A DNA stretch of 64,000 bases, taken from Sinorhizobium terangae. GTDB lineage: Bacteria > Pseudomonadota > Alphaproteobacteria > Rhizobiales > Rhizobiaceae. The translations under genes and the position numbers were made by a program. The notes beneath the pieces are model-generated. The model ran no database searches, was not told the DNA's origin, and worked only from the letters and a program-made list of their open reading frames with translations. Below, one piece after another: positions 35,239-43,989 of the stretch (its first letter is position 1; the number at the start of each line of letters is the position of its first letter). The stretch lies in NCBI RefSeq assembly GCF_029714365.1, contig NZ_CP121659.1:806001-870000 (forward strand). The letters are read 5' to 3'.

Positions 35239-35795
35239 GGCTGAACTCCCTGCCTGTTGCGGCGATAATGACGCCTTGCCTTCGTGCGGTTGCCGCAGAC
35301 CGCCATGTCGCACCAGGTGCGGCTTTTGTTGCGGCTGCGGTCGAGAAACAGCCAGCAGCAATTGGGGCATATCTTCAGGCGGTCCGGCTCGGGATTGGCG
35401 ATAAGGCTGAGTGCCGAATGCGCCGTCGCCACATCGAGCGATATGCCTCGGCTGTTGCCCGCTGGCCGACGCAAGACGGCGGCAATCGCCTCGAGCAGGC
35501 CTGCCAGCAGATCAGGCCGGTCTTCGGCCTCGACTTGCGCCCGAAAATGGCGGTCCGTCGCCTCGCGCAATCCGATGAGTGATTTCCGGTTCTCCGGCGG
35601 CGCGGGAGCAAGCGTGCCGAAACGCTCCCTTTCGGCGCTGTAGAGACTTGCGGCCTCGGCAAAGGAGTCCATCGCCGCGGGATCCGCGAAGCGGTCGATC
35701 CGACGCTCGGGATCGAAGCGCAGAACCACGGAATTGGCGATATCCAGCGCCAGCGCGCCGCCCGAGAATCTATGTGCGGTCCAAGTGAAGCTCAT
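35235..35795 (-). CDS. CGNR zinc-finger (ABATE domain) putative regulator
   Basis: 186-aa protein with an N-terminal ABATE domain (FSGGALALDIANSVV, residues 10-24) and a C-terminal CGNR treble-clef zinc finger: CPNC near residue 143, then Cys in RTWCDMAVCGNR (about 160-171) and a basic tail KARRHYRRNR. CGNR proteins are predicted DNA-binding regulators, but few have been studied. It is divergent from a LivH-like permease, with a perfect inverted repeat between them 10 bp from its own start codon, suggesting autoregulation. It is coupled to the downstream lipoprotein gene by an ATGA overlap. Confidence 0.88.
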   Translation of the reverse strand: MSFTWTAHRFSGGALALDIANSVVLRFDPERRIDRFADPAAMDSFAEAASLYSAERERFGTLAPAPPENRKSLIGLREATDRHFRAQVEAEDRPDLLAGLLEAIAAVLRRPAGNSRGISLDVATAHSALSLIANPEPDRLKICPNCCWLFLDRSRNKSRTWCDMAVCGNRTKARRHYRRNRQGVQP

Positions 35796-35805
35796 GCGGA
35801 AATCC

Positions 35806-35833
35806 TAACTGGTAAAACGGATATTACCAGTTA
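35806..35833. promoter_or_regulatory. Perfect inverted repeat, likely operator of the CGNR regulator
   Basis: TAACTGGTAA (35806-35815) and its exact complement TTACCAGTTA (35824-35833), 8-bp spacer. It is AT-rich against GC-rich surroundings and fills almost half of the 67-bp gap between the divergent CGNR gene and the permease gene. Confidence 0.7.
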
Positions 35834-35862
35834 TATTGCTTGTGTCACCACGCGGATGTGCC

Positions 35863-36759
35863 ATGGCCTACTTTCTTCAGCAGATAGCCAACGCCGTACC
35901 CGTCGCCGCGCTCTATGCGGCGCTGGCCTTCGGCTACGCGATTGCCTTTGCCGTTACCCGGCGGGCAGACCTCACCTATGGCGCGCTCTTTGCGTTCGCC
36001 GGTCAGATGTTCGTGCTTTTCGCAGATTTCGGCTGGGATCGGCTCTGGCTGGTCCTGCCGGCCGCACTTGGTGTCGGGGCGGCGGCGGCACTCACATTCG
36101 GGCTTGGCGCCGGTCTGGTCGCCGGGCGCTATGTCATGCGGCCGCTGGCGTTTTCCTCGGCCAATGCCGTCGTCGTCGCTTCGCTCGGCAGTCTGCTGGT
36201 GCTCATGGAAACGGCACGGCTCGCCTCTGACACGCGCAACCTGTGGCTGCCGCCCTTCCTGAATCAGGTCATCGTGTTCTGGCCCAGCCCCGAGTTTCCG
36301 GTGGCACTGACCGCCGTCCAGCTCATCAACACCGCGCTGATGGTGGCGCTGGTCGCCGGCGGTCATTGGTTGCTCACCCATTCCTATGCGGGGCGCTACT
36401 GGCGCGCCGTTTCGGAAGATCGCGAGGCCGCAGCGCTTTGCGGCATCGACCCTGCAACGGTCTATATCTTTGCCTATGGCACGGCGTCGCTGATTGCTGC
36501 GTTCTGCGGAATCCTTGCCGCTTCCTACTATGGCAACATGGATTTCGGGACGGGTCTGACCTTCGGCGTCAAGGTCCTGTTCATTGCCGCAATCGGGGGG
36601 CAGACAGCACCACTGTTCGCCGCCCTCGGAGCAGCCGGGGTTGGCCTGCTCGAAACGCTGTGGAGCGCCTACGGCCCGATCCTGTGGCGGGATTTCGCTA
36701 TCTTCGGCTTTCTGGTGATCGTGCTGGTCGTGACGCGCCGGGAAAAGGTCATTCCCTGA
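35863..36759 (+). CDS. LivH-like branched-chain amino-acid ABC permease (orphan)
   Basis: 298-aa integral membrane protein of the LivH/BPD_transp_2 type with about 8 TM segments; segments ALAFGYAIAFAVTRRADLTYGALFAFAGQ and RYWRAVSEDREAAALCGID match the family, the latter being the cytosolic EAA-like coupling loop. No LivM, LivG, LivF or binding protein gene accompanies it. The start at 35863 removes nine non-conserved residues. Its stop codon directly abuts the moaE stop on the other strand. Either a solitary permease using other Liv subunits, or a recruited transporter controlled by the adjacent CGNR protein. Confidence 0.85.
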   Translation: MAYFLQQIANAVPVAALYAALAFGYAIAFAVTRRADLTYGALFAFAGQMFVLFADFGWDRLWLVLPAALGVGAAAALTFGLGAGLVAGRYVMRPLAFSSANAVVVASLGSLLVLMETARLASDTRNLWLPPFLNQVIVFWPSPEFPVALTAVQLINTALMVALVAGGHWLLTHSYAGRYWRAVSEDREAAALCGIDPATVYIFAYGTASLIAAFCGILAASYYGNMDFGTGLTFGVKVLFIAAIGGQTAPLFAALGAAGVGLLETLWSAYGPILWRDFAIFGFLVIVLVVTRREKVIP

Positions 36760-37230
36760 TCACATCTTTTGCGACCAGCGGTCCCGGGCGGTGTCGTCGG
36801 CGTCCTTGGCGCTGACCCAGCCGCCGGCGCTGCCATCGGCATGGTGCTCCTTCTTCCAGAAGGGGGCCGATGTCTTCAGGAAATCCATGATAAAGTTGGC
36901 GCCGTCGAAGGCCGCCTGTCGGTGCGACGAGGCCGTCACCACAAGCACGATATTTTCGCCCGGCATGATCTTGCCGAAGCGATGAATGGCTGTCGCCGCC
37001 TGCAGGCCGAAACGCTTGATCGCCTCACGGCAAATGCGTTCGATTTCCGCCTCGGCCATGCCGGGATAATGCTCCAGCTCAAGCGCGCTAAGTGCGCCCG
37101 CCTCGTCGCGGCAAAGCCCCGAGAACGTCACAACCGCCCCAATATCCGCGCGGTCGCGAGAAAGCGCGGAAACTTCGGCGGCGAGGTCGAAGTCTTCGCG
37201 CTGGACGCGCACGGTGACGGGGGAAGTCAT
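36760..37230 (-). CDS. moaE: Molybdopterin synthase catalytic subunit
   Basis: Large subunit of MPT synthase, which inserts sulfur from MoaD thiocarboxylate into cPMP. 156 aa, with the conserved HRFGKIMPGE, SSHRQAAFDGANFIMDFLK and the active-site Lys pair in PFWKKE. It lies 4 bp after moaD. Serves molybdoenzymes such as the oxidoreductase at 45-47 kb. Confidence 0.96.
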   Translation of the reverse strand: MTSPVTVRVQREDFDLAAEVSALSRDRADIGAVVTFSGLCRDEAGALSALELEHYPGMAEAEIERICREAIKRFGLQAATAIHRFGKIMPGENIVLVVTASSHRQAAFDGANFIMDFLKTSAPFWKKEHHADGSAGGWVSAKDADDTARDRWSQKM

Positions 37231-37234
37231 CGCC

Positions 37235-37495
37235 TCAACCGCCGGTCATCGGCGGGAAGAGGGCGATCTCACGTGCGCCGGCAATTGGCTCATCGTGGTC
37301 GACATGCTCCTGGTTGATCGCCGCGCGAATGACGTTCTGATGTTCGAGCGCCGCATCGTATTGCTCGCCGAGCGTTTTCAGATGCGCAAGCAGATCGGCG
37401 ACGGTCACCACATTCGCCGGAAGCTCCAGCGTTTCCTCACCCTTGCCGATACGTTCCCGCACCCAGGAAAAATAGACGAGGTTGATCGTATTCAT
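37235..37495 (-). CDS. moaD: Molybdopterin synthase sulfur carrier subunit
   Basis: 86-aa ubiquitin-like protein whose C-terminal Gly-Gly (PPMTGG) is activated to a thiocarboxylate and donates sulfur in MoaE. The start overlaps the pgsA stop by 4 bp (ATGA). Confidence 0.96.
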   Translation of the reverse strand: MNTINLVYFSWVRERIGKGEETLELPANVVTVADLLAHLKTLGEQYDAALEHQNVIRAAINQEHVDHDEPIAGAREIALFPPMTGG

Positions 37496-38100
37496 TCATT
37501 GACCACATGTTTCAAACCGGCTCGGAAATAATCATAGCCGGTATAGAGGGTGATTGCAGCCGCGATCCACAGAAGCACAATGCCGGCCTCGGTGATATAG
37601 GGAACGACCTTGTCACCGGCCGGCCCGGCCAGCAGGAAGGCAATCGCCACCATCTGGATCGTCGTCTTCCACTTTGCGATGCGTGTTACCGGCACGCTGA
37701 CCTTCAGCGCAGCCAGATATTCGCGCAGGCCGGATACGAGAATCTCGCGGCAGAGAATGATGATCGCGGCCCAGATCGACCAGCCTGCGATCGTGCCGTC
37801 GGCGGCAACGAGAAGCAGGATCGACGCGACCAGGAGCTTGTCGGCGATCGGATCCAGCATCCGGCCGATATTCGACGTCTGCTTCCAGATGCGCGCAAGA
37901 TAGCCATCGAAGAAATCCGTAATCGATGCGGTGATGAACAGGACGAGCGCGGTCCAGCGTGCGAAATCCGAGCTGTGGAGGCGACCCTCGACGAAGAAGC
38001 AGAAAACGATCAGCGGCACGATCAGGATACGGAAATAGGTCAGCAGATTCGGGACGCTATAGGCGATGGGCGTTGGCATGGACTCGGTTTCTCTGGACAC
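37492..38100 (-). CDS. pgsA: CDP-diacylglycerol-glycerol-3-phosphate 3-phosphatidyltransferase
   Basis: Inner-membrane enzyme making phosphatidylglycerophosphate, the precursor of PG and cardiolipin, and thus of the lysyl-PG made by LpiA in this window. The CDP-alcohol phosphotransferase motif D-G-x2-A-R-x8-G-x3-D-x3-D is complete (Asp65, Gly66, Ala69, Arg70, Asp83, Asp87). 202 aa, about 5-6 TM. A Met at residue 8 is an alternative start. Coupled to moaD by ATGA. Confidence 0.95.
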   Translation of the reverse strand: MSRETESMPTPIAYSVPNLLTYFRILIVPLIVFCFFVEGRLHSSDFARWTALVLFITASITDFFDGYLARIWKQTSNIGRMLDPIADKLLVASILLLVAADGTIAGWSIWAAIIILCREILVSGLREYLAALKVSVPVTRIAKWKTTIQMVAIAFLLAGPAGDKVVPYITEAGIVLLWIAAAITLYTGYDYFRAGLKHVVNE

Positions 38101-38161
38101 GACAATCCCTCATTTCCCGCGATCTGGGGTTATCGGCGCGATCGATTCTAACGGTCGGAGC

Positions 38162-38201
38162 GGGATGCGGGCGGAAGGCGCCGGACGCCTTTCCTCATCC
38201 C
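38162..38201. repeat. RIME-like palindrome in uvrC-pgsA spacer
   Basis: Imperfect palindrome: outer arms GGGATG/CATCCC, inner arms GGAAGGCG/CGCCTTTCC. It resembles the GCGGGATG...CATCCCGC palindrome at 61526-61577. It sits in the 255-bp gap between uvrC and pgsA. Confidence 0.5.
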
Positions 38202-38355
38202 CACCGGGTTTCAGGTGTACAGAATGACTTTGCGACCATAAGGTCAACAGGTCATTGTGTACCGGTTGTCATATTTGGCGGATTTCATCTGAACGCAGGC
38301 TGAATTGTCCTGCACTGCATGATGCCTGGATCGGGCGCGCGGCGCTGCCGGACAA

Positions 38356-40380
38356 TTATTTGACGCCGTCCTCGTGAAAGTGTTCGTAGACGAGGCGTGC
38401 GACCGCTTCCGAGATACCGCTGACCGCCATCAGGTCGTTGATGCCGGCCCGGGAAACCGCCTTGGCCGTACCGAAGTGAGTGAGCAGCGCGCGCTTGCGC
38501 GTCGGCCCGATGCCGGTGATTTCGTCGAGCGGATTTTTGACCATTTCCTTCTTCCTGCGGGCGCGGTGCGAGCCGATGGCGAATCGATGCGCCTCGTCGC
38601 GCAGTCTTTGAATGAAATAGAGGACCGGATCGCGCGGCGGCAGCGTGAAGCTCTCGCGCCCCGCGGCGAAAAAGCGCTCGCGGCCGGCGTCGCGATCGAC
38701 GCCCTTGGCAACGCCGATTGCAGTTACGCAGTCCTCGACGTCGAGTTCCTTGAGTATCGCGCGGACGGCAGTCATCTGGCCCTGGCCGCCGTCGATCAGG
38801 ATGACATCCGGCCAGGCCGGGAATGCGCTGTCGTCGCCGGGTTCAGCGCTGCGATCGGGTTTGCCTTCCTCCTTCAGGAGGCGCGAGAAGCGCCGCGTCA
38901 TGACCTCGCGCATCATCCCGAAGTCGTCGCCCGGAGTGATATCGGTCGATTTGATGTTGAACTTGCGGTACTGGCCTTTGACGAAACCATCGGGACCGGC
39001 GACCACCATGCCTCCGACGGCATTCGTACCCATGATATGCGAGTTGTCGTAGATCTCGATGCGGCGCGGCACCTGTTCCAGTTGGAAGGTCCTGGCAAAG
39101 CCTTCGAGCAGCCGCGCTTGCGATGCGGTCTCGGCAAGCTTGCGGCCATGGGCCTCGCGCGCGTTTGCGAGCGCGTGATCGACGAGATCCTTCTTCTCGC
39201 CGCGCTGCGGCACCAGGATCGATACCTTGTAGCCGGATTTCTCGCTGAGCGCCCGACCGAGCAGCTCCTGTTCCTCGACCGCCTCGCAAAGCAGGATCTG
39301 CCGCGGACAAGGTTTGTCATCGTAGAACTGGGCGAGAAAGGCGCTGAGGACCTCCGACGAAGGAAGCGACGGATCGGCCTTCGGGAAATAGGCGCGGTTT
39401 CCCCAGTTCTGTCCGGTCCGGAAGAAGAAGACCTGTATGCAGGAAATCCCGCCTTCGTGATGGATCGCGAAGACGTCCGCCTCTTCAACGCCTGCCGGAT
39501 TGATGCCCTGATAGCTCTGTACGTGGCTCAGCGCCGCGAGGCGATCACGGTAGAGCGCGGCACGCTCGAAATCGAGATTCTCCGAGGCTTCGCTCATGGC
39601 GGCGGCGATCGTCGCCTTCACAGCCTGGCTCTTGCCGGAGAGAAAATCCTTTGCCTCGCGAACGAGCTCCGCATAGTCGGCATCGCTGATTTCGCCAGTG
39701 CAGGGCGCCGAACACCGTTTGATTTGGTAAAGCAGGCAGGGGCGGGTGCGCGTCTCGAATACGCTGTCCGTGCAGGTTCTCAAGAGAAAGGCGCGCTGCA
39801 GCGAGTTGATCGTCCGTCCGACGGCGCCGGCCGAGGCGAAGGGACCGAAGTAATCGCCCTTGCGGCTGCGGGCCCCGCGATGCTTGAAGAGCGCCGGCGC
39901 CCTGCTGTCGCCAGTGACGACGATATAGGGGAAGGATTTGTCGTCGCGCAAAAGCACGTTGAAGCGTGGACGCAGCCGCTTGATGAGATTGGCTTCGAGC
40001 AGCAGCGCCTCGATCTCCGTCCGCGTCGTGACGAACTCCATGTTCGCCGTCTCGCGAATCATCCGCGAGATGCGGTTGGAATGGCCGCGGCCCTGTGCGT
40101 AGTTGTTCACCCGCTTCTTGAGGCTGCGGGCCTTGCCGACATAGAGCACGTCGCCGGCGTCGTTGAACATGCGGTAGACGCCCGGGCCGTTCGGCAAAAG
40201 CTTGACGAAGGCCTGAATGAGTTCCGCACCCTTGAGGCCTTGCGTTTCGACGCGGTTCTCCGCCCAATCGATCGTCGGCGCCAGCCGCTCGCCTTCCGTC
40301 ACATCGAGCAAATCGTCGTCGTCATCGGTTTCGCTGCCGTCGTAAAGGATGCCGCCATCGGTGGGCGTCTGCCCGTTCAT
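38356..40380 (-). CDS. uvrC: Excinuclease ABC subunit C
   Basis: Makes both incisions in nucleotide excision repair after UvrB loading. 674 aa: N-terminal GIY-YIG domain ([20 protein letters not shown], about 70-90), a Cys-rich segment ([13 protein letters not shown]), the UVR UvrB-binding helix, an RNase H-like nuclease with the Asp in ILIDGGQGQ, and C-terminal HhH. The first 55 residues are an acidic N-terminal extension ([12 protein letters not shown]) usual in rhizobia. The start overlaps the SDR stop by 4 bp. Confidence 0.97.
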   Translation of the reverse strand: MNGQTPTDGGILYDGSETDDDDDLLDVTEGERLAPTIDWAENRVETQGLKGAELIQAFVKLLPNGPGVYRMFNDAGDVLYVGKARSLKKRVNNYAQGRGHSNRISRMIRETANMEFVTTRTEIEALLLEANLIKRLRPRFNVLLRDDKSFPYIVVTGDSRAPALFKHRGARSRKGDYFGPFASAGAVGRTINSLQRAFLLRTCTDSVFETRTRPCLLYQIKRCSAPCTGEISDADYAELVREAKDFLSGKSQAVKATIAAAMSEASENLDFERAALYRDRLAALSHVQSYQGINPAGVEEADVFAIHHEGGISCIQVFFFRTGQNWGNRAYFPKADPSLPSSEVLSAFLAQFYDDKPCPRQILLCEAVEEQELLGRALSEKSGYKVSILVPQRGEKKDLVDHALANAREAHGRKLAETASQARLLEGFARTFQLEQVPRRIEIYDNSHIMGTNAVGGMVVAGPDGFVKGQYRKFNIKSTDITPGDDFGMMREVMTRRFSRLLKEEGKPDRSAEPGDDSAFPAWPDVILIDGGQGQMTAVRAILKELDVEDCVTAIGVAKGVDRDAGRERFFAAGRESFTLPPRDPVLYFIQRLRDEAHRFAIGSHRARRKKEMVKNPLDEITGIGPTRKRALLTHFGTAKAVSRAGINDLMAVSGISEAVARLVYEHFHEDGVK

Positions 40381-41141
40381 TCCACTATCTCCCGAATATC
40401 CGGCGTCTCCCAGGCAAGGTGCTGGCCGCCGTCAAGCGCGATCATCTGTCCGGTAACCGACGGCGTGTCGAAAAGGAAGCGGATCGCGCGTCCAAACTCG
40501 TCGAGCGCCGGACCGCGCTTGAGGATCAGGGCGTCGACCTGCGCCTGGAATTCGCTCTGTTTCTGCCGTTCGTTCGGCAGTGTCGGCCCCGGTCCGATGC
40601 CGTTGACGCGAATATGCGGGGCAAGCGCCTGCGCCATCGTCTGGGTTGCCGTCCACAGTGCAGACTTGGAAAGCATATAGGAATAAAAGCGCGGATTTGG
40701 AGACCAGACGCGCTGGTCTATGATGTTGACGATAAGGCCGGAAACGTCGTCCGGTCGCTGCCGGGCAAAGTCGCGCGCAAGCAGGGAAGGGGCCTTGACG
40801 TGCAGCGCGAAATGACGCTCCCAAACATCCTCGTCGAACTCCTCCAGACTGTCCTTCTTGAAGATCGAGGCATTGTTGACGAGCAGGTCGAGCGGACCAA
40901 GCAAAGCCGTCGCCTCCGCGATGATCCGTGACGCGGCAGCCGAATCGGTGAGGTCGGCTTTCAGCGCGACCGCCTTGGCGCCTTTCGCAGTGAGGCTCTT
41001 CGCCAGCGCATCTGCTTCGGCGATCGATCCGTTTGCATGGATGGCGACGGCGAAGCCGTGCGCGACGAGATCTTCAACTATTGCCTTGCCGATGCGCTTG
41101 GCGCCGCCGGTTACAAGCGCCGCCTTGAGTGTTCTCGTCAA
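40377..41141 (-). CDS. SDR oxidoreductase, pteridine-reductase (FolM/PTR1)-like
   Basis: 254-aa short-chain dehydrogenase. TGGAKRIG (11-18) with the Arg typical of pteridine reductases. The usual catalytic Ser is replaced by Asp142, and Tyr155/Lys159 (YMLSK) follow with the same 13-residue Asp-Tyr spacing as the Asp-Tyr-Lys triad of PTR1 and FolM. The C-terminal GPGPTLPNE and [14 protein letters not shown] also parallel FolM. Predicted NADPH-dependent dihydropteridine or folate reduction. TTG at 41141 chosen because GGGA lies about 8 bp upstream; another TTG at 41201 would add 20 residues. Forms one unit with uvrC (ATGA). Confidence 0.75.
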   Translation of the reverse strand: MTRTLKAALVTGGAKRIGKAIVEDLVAHGFAVAIHANGSIAEADALAKSLTAKGAKAVALKADLTDSAAASRIIAEATALLGPLDLLVNNASIFKKDSLEEFDEDVWERHFALHVKAPSLLARDFARQRPDDVSGLIVNIIDQRVWSPNPRFYSYMLSKSALWTATQTMAQALAPHIRVNGIGPGPTLPNERQKQSEFQAQVDALILKRGPALDEFGRAIRFLFDTPSVTGQMIALDGGQHLAWETPDIREIVE

Positions 41142-41501
41142 CTTTTTCCCGTCCCTCGAATCCTGTTCTGGCTGGACGAAGATATAGGCAAGAACCGCCA
41201 ACCTGAAACTATCCGAAGGGATTCATTTCGGAAAAATTAATGCAAAGCCGGTAAGTTGTATTAATTTGAAGTGTTATAGTATATATTTCGTTAAACTAGT
41301 ATTATGGTTAATAAATACCCTGTGTCGCGTAGGCAACACCTAATTTCAGCCACGTCCGTGCCGCCAAAATTCCACATTTTAGCTCTTGAGAATCCGTATT
41401 TTCTGATCAATTTCCACTCGACCGGGCGGGTTAATCAGAGAATGTCCGGTGCTCCGCAAAGATACAATTGCATCGGAGCATCGGTTGAAAAGGAGAATAG
41501 T
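41142..41501. other. AT-rich divergent region SDR / outer-membrane protein gene
   Basis: 360 bp, markedly more AT-rich than its surroundings around 41215-41330. It should hold the strong promoter of the outer-membrane protein gene and the promoter of the SDR-uvrC unit. A TTAA-N7-TTAT sequence at 41291-41305 is one mismatch from a CtrA-type site. A hairpin occupies 41446-41484. Confidence 0.5.
41446..41484 (+). promoter_or_regulatory. 5'-UTR hairpin upstream of outer-membrane protein gene
   Basis: CCGGTGCTCCG (41446-41456) pairs with CGGAGCATCGG (41474-41484), 11 bp with one G-U pair and a 17-nt loop. It ends 6 bp before the AGGAG ribosome-binding site (41491-41495). Position suggests mRNA stabilisation or translational control. 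Confidence 0.55.
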
Positions 41502-42140
41502 ATGCGTACGCTGACCACCACCCTCATGGCTTCGGCCATGGCTCTCGTTGCCTTGCAGGCCGCCCACGCCGCAGACGTCGTCGAAGAGGTTCCGGCTGCC
41601 CCGGCTGCCGAATATACCGAACCGGTGACAAAGGATTGGTCGGGCGCCTATGTTGGCGGCACTGCGAGCTGGCATCACGGCGAAGCCGATGCGACCGGCG
41701 GGAACACCTCCGCCGGTTTCGGCGGCGGTCTCTATGGCGGCTACAACGTTCAGAGCGGCCAGATGGTCTACGGCGGTGAAGCCGACGTGAACTATGCCGG
41801 AAACGACTCCCACTCCAGCGGTCGCAGCGTCACACAAGGCGTCAATGGTTCGGTCCGCGGACGCGTCGGTGTCGATCTGAATCCGGTCCTGCTTTACGGC
41901 ACCGCCGGTGTTGCTCTGGGCAATGCCAAGCTTAGAACAGCGGCCGGTGCCGACGACAAGACCCTTGTTGGCTGGACAGCCGGTGCCGGCGCCGAAACCT
42001 TCGTGACGGACAACGTCACGGCGCGCGTCGAATACCGCTACACGGATTACGCTTCCAAGGACTTCCGCGCCGGCGGTACCAGCGTCTCCTCCGGCTACGA
42101 CGAGCACAGCGTGCGCCTCGGTATGGGTGTCAAGTTCTGA
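41502..42140 (+). CDS. Outer-membrane beta-barrel protein, Omp25/RopB family
   Basis: 212-aa outer-membrane protein of the Omp25/Omp31/RopB type. Signal peptide residues 1-23 (ending AAHA), then an acidic Pro/Ala linker, WSGAYVGG typical of the family, eight predicted amphipathic strands, and a C-terminal Phe in RLGMGVKF as needed for BAM recognition. AGGAG lies 7 bp upstream of ATG 41502. Followed by a canonical terminator. Rhizobial RopB proteins are abundant and affect envelope stability in symbiosis. Confidence 0.9.
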   Translation: MRTLTTTLMASAMALVALQAAHAADVVEEVPAAPAAEYTEPVTKDWSGAYVGGTASWHHGEADATGGNTSAGFGGGLYGGYNVQSGQMVYGGEADVNYAGNDSHSSGRSVTQGVNGSVRGRVGVDLNPVLLYGTAGVALGNAKLRTAAGADDKTLVGWTAGAGAETFVTDNVTARVEYRYTDYASKDFRAGGTSVSSGYDEHSVRLGMGVKF

Positions 42141-42161
42141 TCGGCTGACGCCGCATCAGCG

Positions 42162-42189
42162 AAAAGGCCGGGGTGACCCGGCCTTTTTT
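42162..42189 (+). terminator. Rho-independent terminator
   Basis: Perfect 11-bp stem AAAAGGCCGGG (42162-42172) with complement (42177-42187), GTGA tetraloop and T-run. It reaches the stop codon of the convergent GST gene; the A-rich start makes it work both ways. Confidence 0.93.
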
Positions 42190-42779
42190 CATGCCTTGAA
42201 TTTGGAATAGTCGGGAAAGTACTTCTCGAACTTCGCCGGCCAATTCTTGAGCTTCGGTCGCCCTTTCTGCCATTCGCCGGCGAAACGCAGTTCGATGTAG
42301 CGCAACAGGGCTGCTAGCGCGAAATGTCCAGCGTTGAGCTTGCCGCCGGTCTTGGGCAGGTTGGCGTTCAGGTAATCCAACCCACGCTCGACTTTTTCCC
42401 ATTGGCGGTCGATCCAGGGTTGATGCACCTTCTCCGGCGGGTGAAAGCGCTTTTCGTAGACGATTGCAAGCAGGCTGTCGCAGATGCCGTCGCAAAGCGC
42501 CTCGAAGATTTCTACTTCGGTGCGCTTGGCTGCGTTCTTCGGATAAAGCTTGCCCTTCGTTTCGCGGTCGAGGAAATGCATGATCGCCCGGCTGTCGTAG
42601 ATCGCCTTGCCGTCCGCGGTAATCAAGGTCGGAATCTTGCCCAGCGGATTGTTGCCGATCAGTTCAGGCGGATTGGCGTTGGTGTCCGTCAGCACGCTTT
42701 CCGCGGCGATGCCGATATGGTGCGCGGCCATGCGGACCTTGTTCGAATAGGGGGAGGCAGGCGAATAGAGTATCTTCAT
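42189..42779 (-). CDS. Glutathione S-transferase family protein
   Basis: 196-aa GST. Thioredoxin-like N domain MKILYSPASPYSNKVRMAAHHIG with Ser/Tyr near the glutathione site, the cis-Pro region NPLGKIPTL, and the YDSRAIMHFLD loop, then an all-helical C domain. Substrate unknown; it may be a maleylacetoacetate-isomerase-like or stress GST. The start is set by the conserved beta-strand 1; the frame extends 27 codons upstream without resemblance. Confidence 0.88.
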   Translation of the reverse strand: MKILYSPASPYSNKVRMAAHHIGIAAESVLTDTNANPPELIGNNPLGKIPTLITADGKAIYDSRAIMHFLDRETKGKLYPKNAAKRTEVEIFEALCDGICDSLLAIVYEKRFHPPEKVHQPWIDRQWEKVERGLDYLNANLPKTGGKLNAGHFALAALLRYIELRFAGEWQKGRPKLKNWPAKFEKYFPDYSKFKA

Positions 42780-42796
42780 TCGAAGTCTTTCCGTTG

Positions 42797-43501
42797 TCAT
42801 GGGGCAGGGGGCAGAGAAACCGCATCCCTTCTGCAGGCTTGGCGATCCACTCCCGGGCACGCCGTGAATTTCAGTGTCTTGTCGAAGCAGATTCTGATCT
42901 CTTCAAGAAGCCTGGCTTCGCAGGTAACAGCGATCGTCTCCGGCGTCATGCCGGGATTTTTCGCGATCAGCGCGGCTTCGATCGTCGACACGGGGACATC
43001 GCGCGATCCTTCCGTCGATGCAAGTTCCGGCGGGATCGTCACCCGTTCGCGCGCGGCGCGCGCCACGGCAAAATAGTCCGCCTGGCTGAGGCCCGAGCAG
43101 GTGCCGTGCTTGCGCCACTGATGGCCGATCAGTCCCATCGAGGGAATGAGGTCGAGATATTGCCGGCCGAGCGCCTCCGGGACGCGATCGGATTGCCGCG
43201 TCGGGCAATATTCCGGATAGCCCTTTTCATTTTGTGGCCAGAGCCCGTGCACGATAAAGCCACGGCGACTGCCGGTCTCGCATTGATCGGACTTCCCGGA
43301 GGGATCGTTGTTGCCGCACCAGGTGGGCGACCAGGACAGGGAAAGGACGTAGAAGTCGAAGCCCTTGCCGACGGGAACCGGAGCTGCCGCGGCAGTCTTC
43401 GTGGCGCCGGTTCCGGAATGCGGGGCGGTTCTCTCTGCACTGTCATCGCTGCAGGCGGCGATCGTCAGAACGGCGACGAGCGCCGGCAGCAGCCTTTTCA
43501 C
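42797..43501 (-). CDS. Ribonuclease T2 family, lipoprotein-type
   Basis: Exported RNase of the T2/RNase I family, which cleaves RNA via 2',3'-cyclic phosphates. CAS motifs are present: GFIVHGLWPQ with His85, and GHQWRKHGTCS with His127, Lys131 and His132. GTG at 43501 gives an N terminus KRLLPALVAVLTIAACSDD that looks like a lipoprotein signal with Cys17. Several Cys suit disulfides in the periplasm. Only 5 bp separate it from the preceding exported-protein gene. 234 aa. Confidence 0.9.
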   Translation of the reverse strand: MKRLLPALVAVLTIAACSDDSAERTAPHSGTGATKTAAAAPVPVGKGFDFYVLSLSWSPTWCGNNDPSGKSDQCETGSRRGFIVHGLWPQNEKGYPEYCPTRQSDRVPEALGRQYLDLIPSMGLIGHQWRKHGTCSGLSQADYFAVARAARERVTIPPELASTEGSRDVPVSTIEAALIAKNPGMTPETIAVTCEARLLEEIRICFDKTLKFTACPGVDRQACRRDAVSLPPAP

Positions 43502-43506
43502 AGCAG

Positions 43507-43944
43507 TCAGCGAAGCGAAGCGCAATGGGCGCCGTAGACGTACCAGGGATCGAGGCCGCCGACGCAGAACTCGATACTCCTGCCGACACCGGCAAAGCCC
43601 CATGGGCGTTCGATCAGATACCAGAGCGGCCGTCGTTCGCCGTCCGTCATCACTGCAGTCGCGTAGCAATATTCGCGCTCGACGAGATGCGTATAATCAC
43701 GTGGCTCGAACCGATTTTGGCCCATGTCGCGAATCTCCGCTATGGCGAGGTTCGCATGAAGGTAGTTTGCTGCCTTGTAGTCGAAGCGCCGGGTGATGAA
43801 ACCCAGAACGGAGGCGTTGCCGCAGGCGCCGATATCATAGACTGCATGGGGAGCGGGTTCCCCGATATAGTCGGCGGCGGCAGCACCGGTGGTGAGGGAA
43901 AGCGAGAGCAGAAGCGATGCGGCAAGCGTACGAGTCATGGCCAT
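43507..43944 (-). CDS. Conserved exported protein, Cys-containing
   Basis: 145-aa protein with Sec signal peptide (residues 1-23, ending GAAAA). The mature part has four Cys, HAVYDIGACGN, EREYCYATAVMTDGERRPLWYLIERPWGF and GGLDPWYVYGAHC. It reads as a small periplasmic domain with two disulfides; no enzyme motif is seen. Alphaproteobacterial relatives are known only as hypothetical. Co-oriented with RNase T2 5 bp downstream, so probably co-transcribed. Confidence 0.75.
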   Translation of the reverse strand: MAMTRTLAASLLLSLSLTTGAAAADYIGEPAPHAVYDIGACGNASVLGFITRRFDYKAANYLHANLAIAEIRDMGQNRFEPRDYTHLVEREYCYATAVMTDGERRPLWYLIERPWGFAGVGRSIEFCVGGLDPWYVYGAHCASLR

Positions 43945-43989
43945 CTCCCTGAATCCTTTCAGGAGATTGACGCCTTCGCCCTCGATCCG

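Noticed and set aside
38374..40680. 768-codon open frame on the plus strand opposite uvrC
   Set aside because: Lies fully over uvrC and the SDR 3' end; composition is that of a shadow frame and no domain is visible.
41291..41305. CtrA-like TTAA-N7-TTAT upstream of the outer-membrane protein gene
   Set aside because: Lies in an AT-rich block where such matches are expected by chance.
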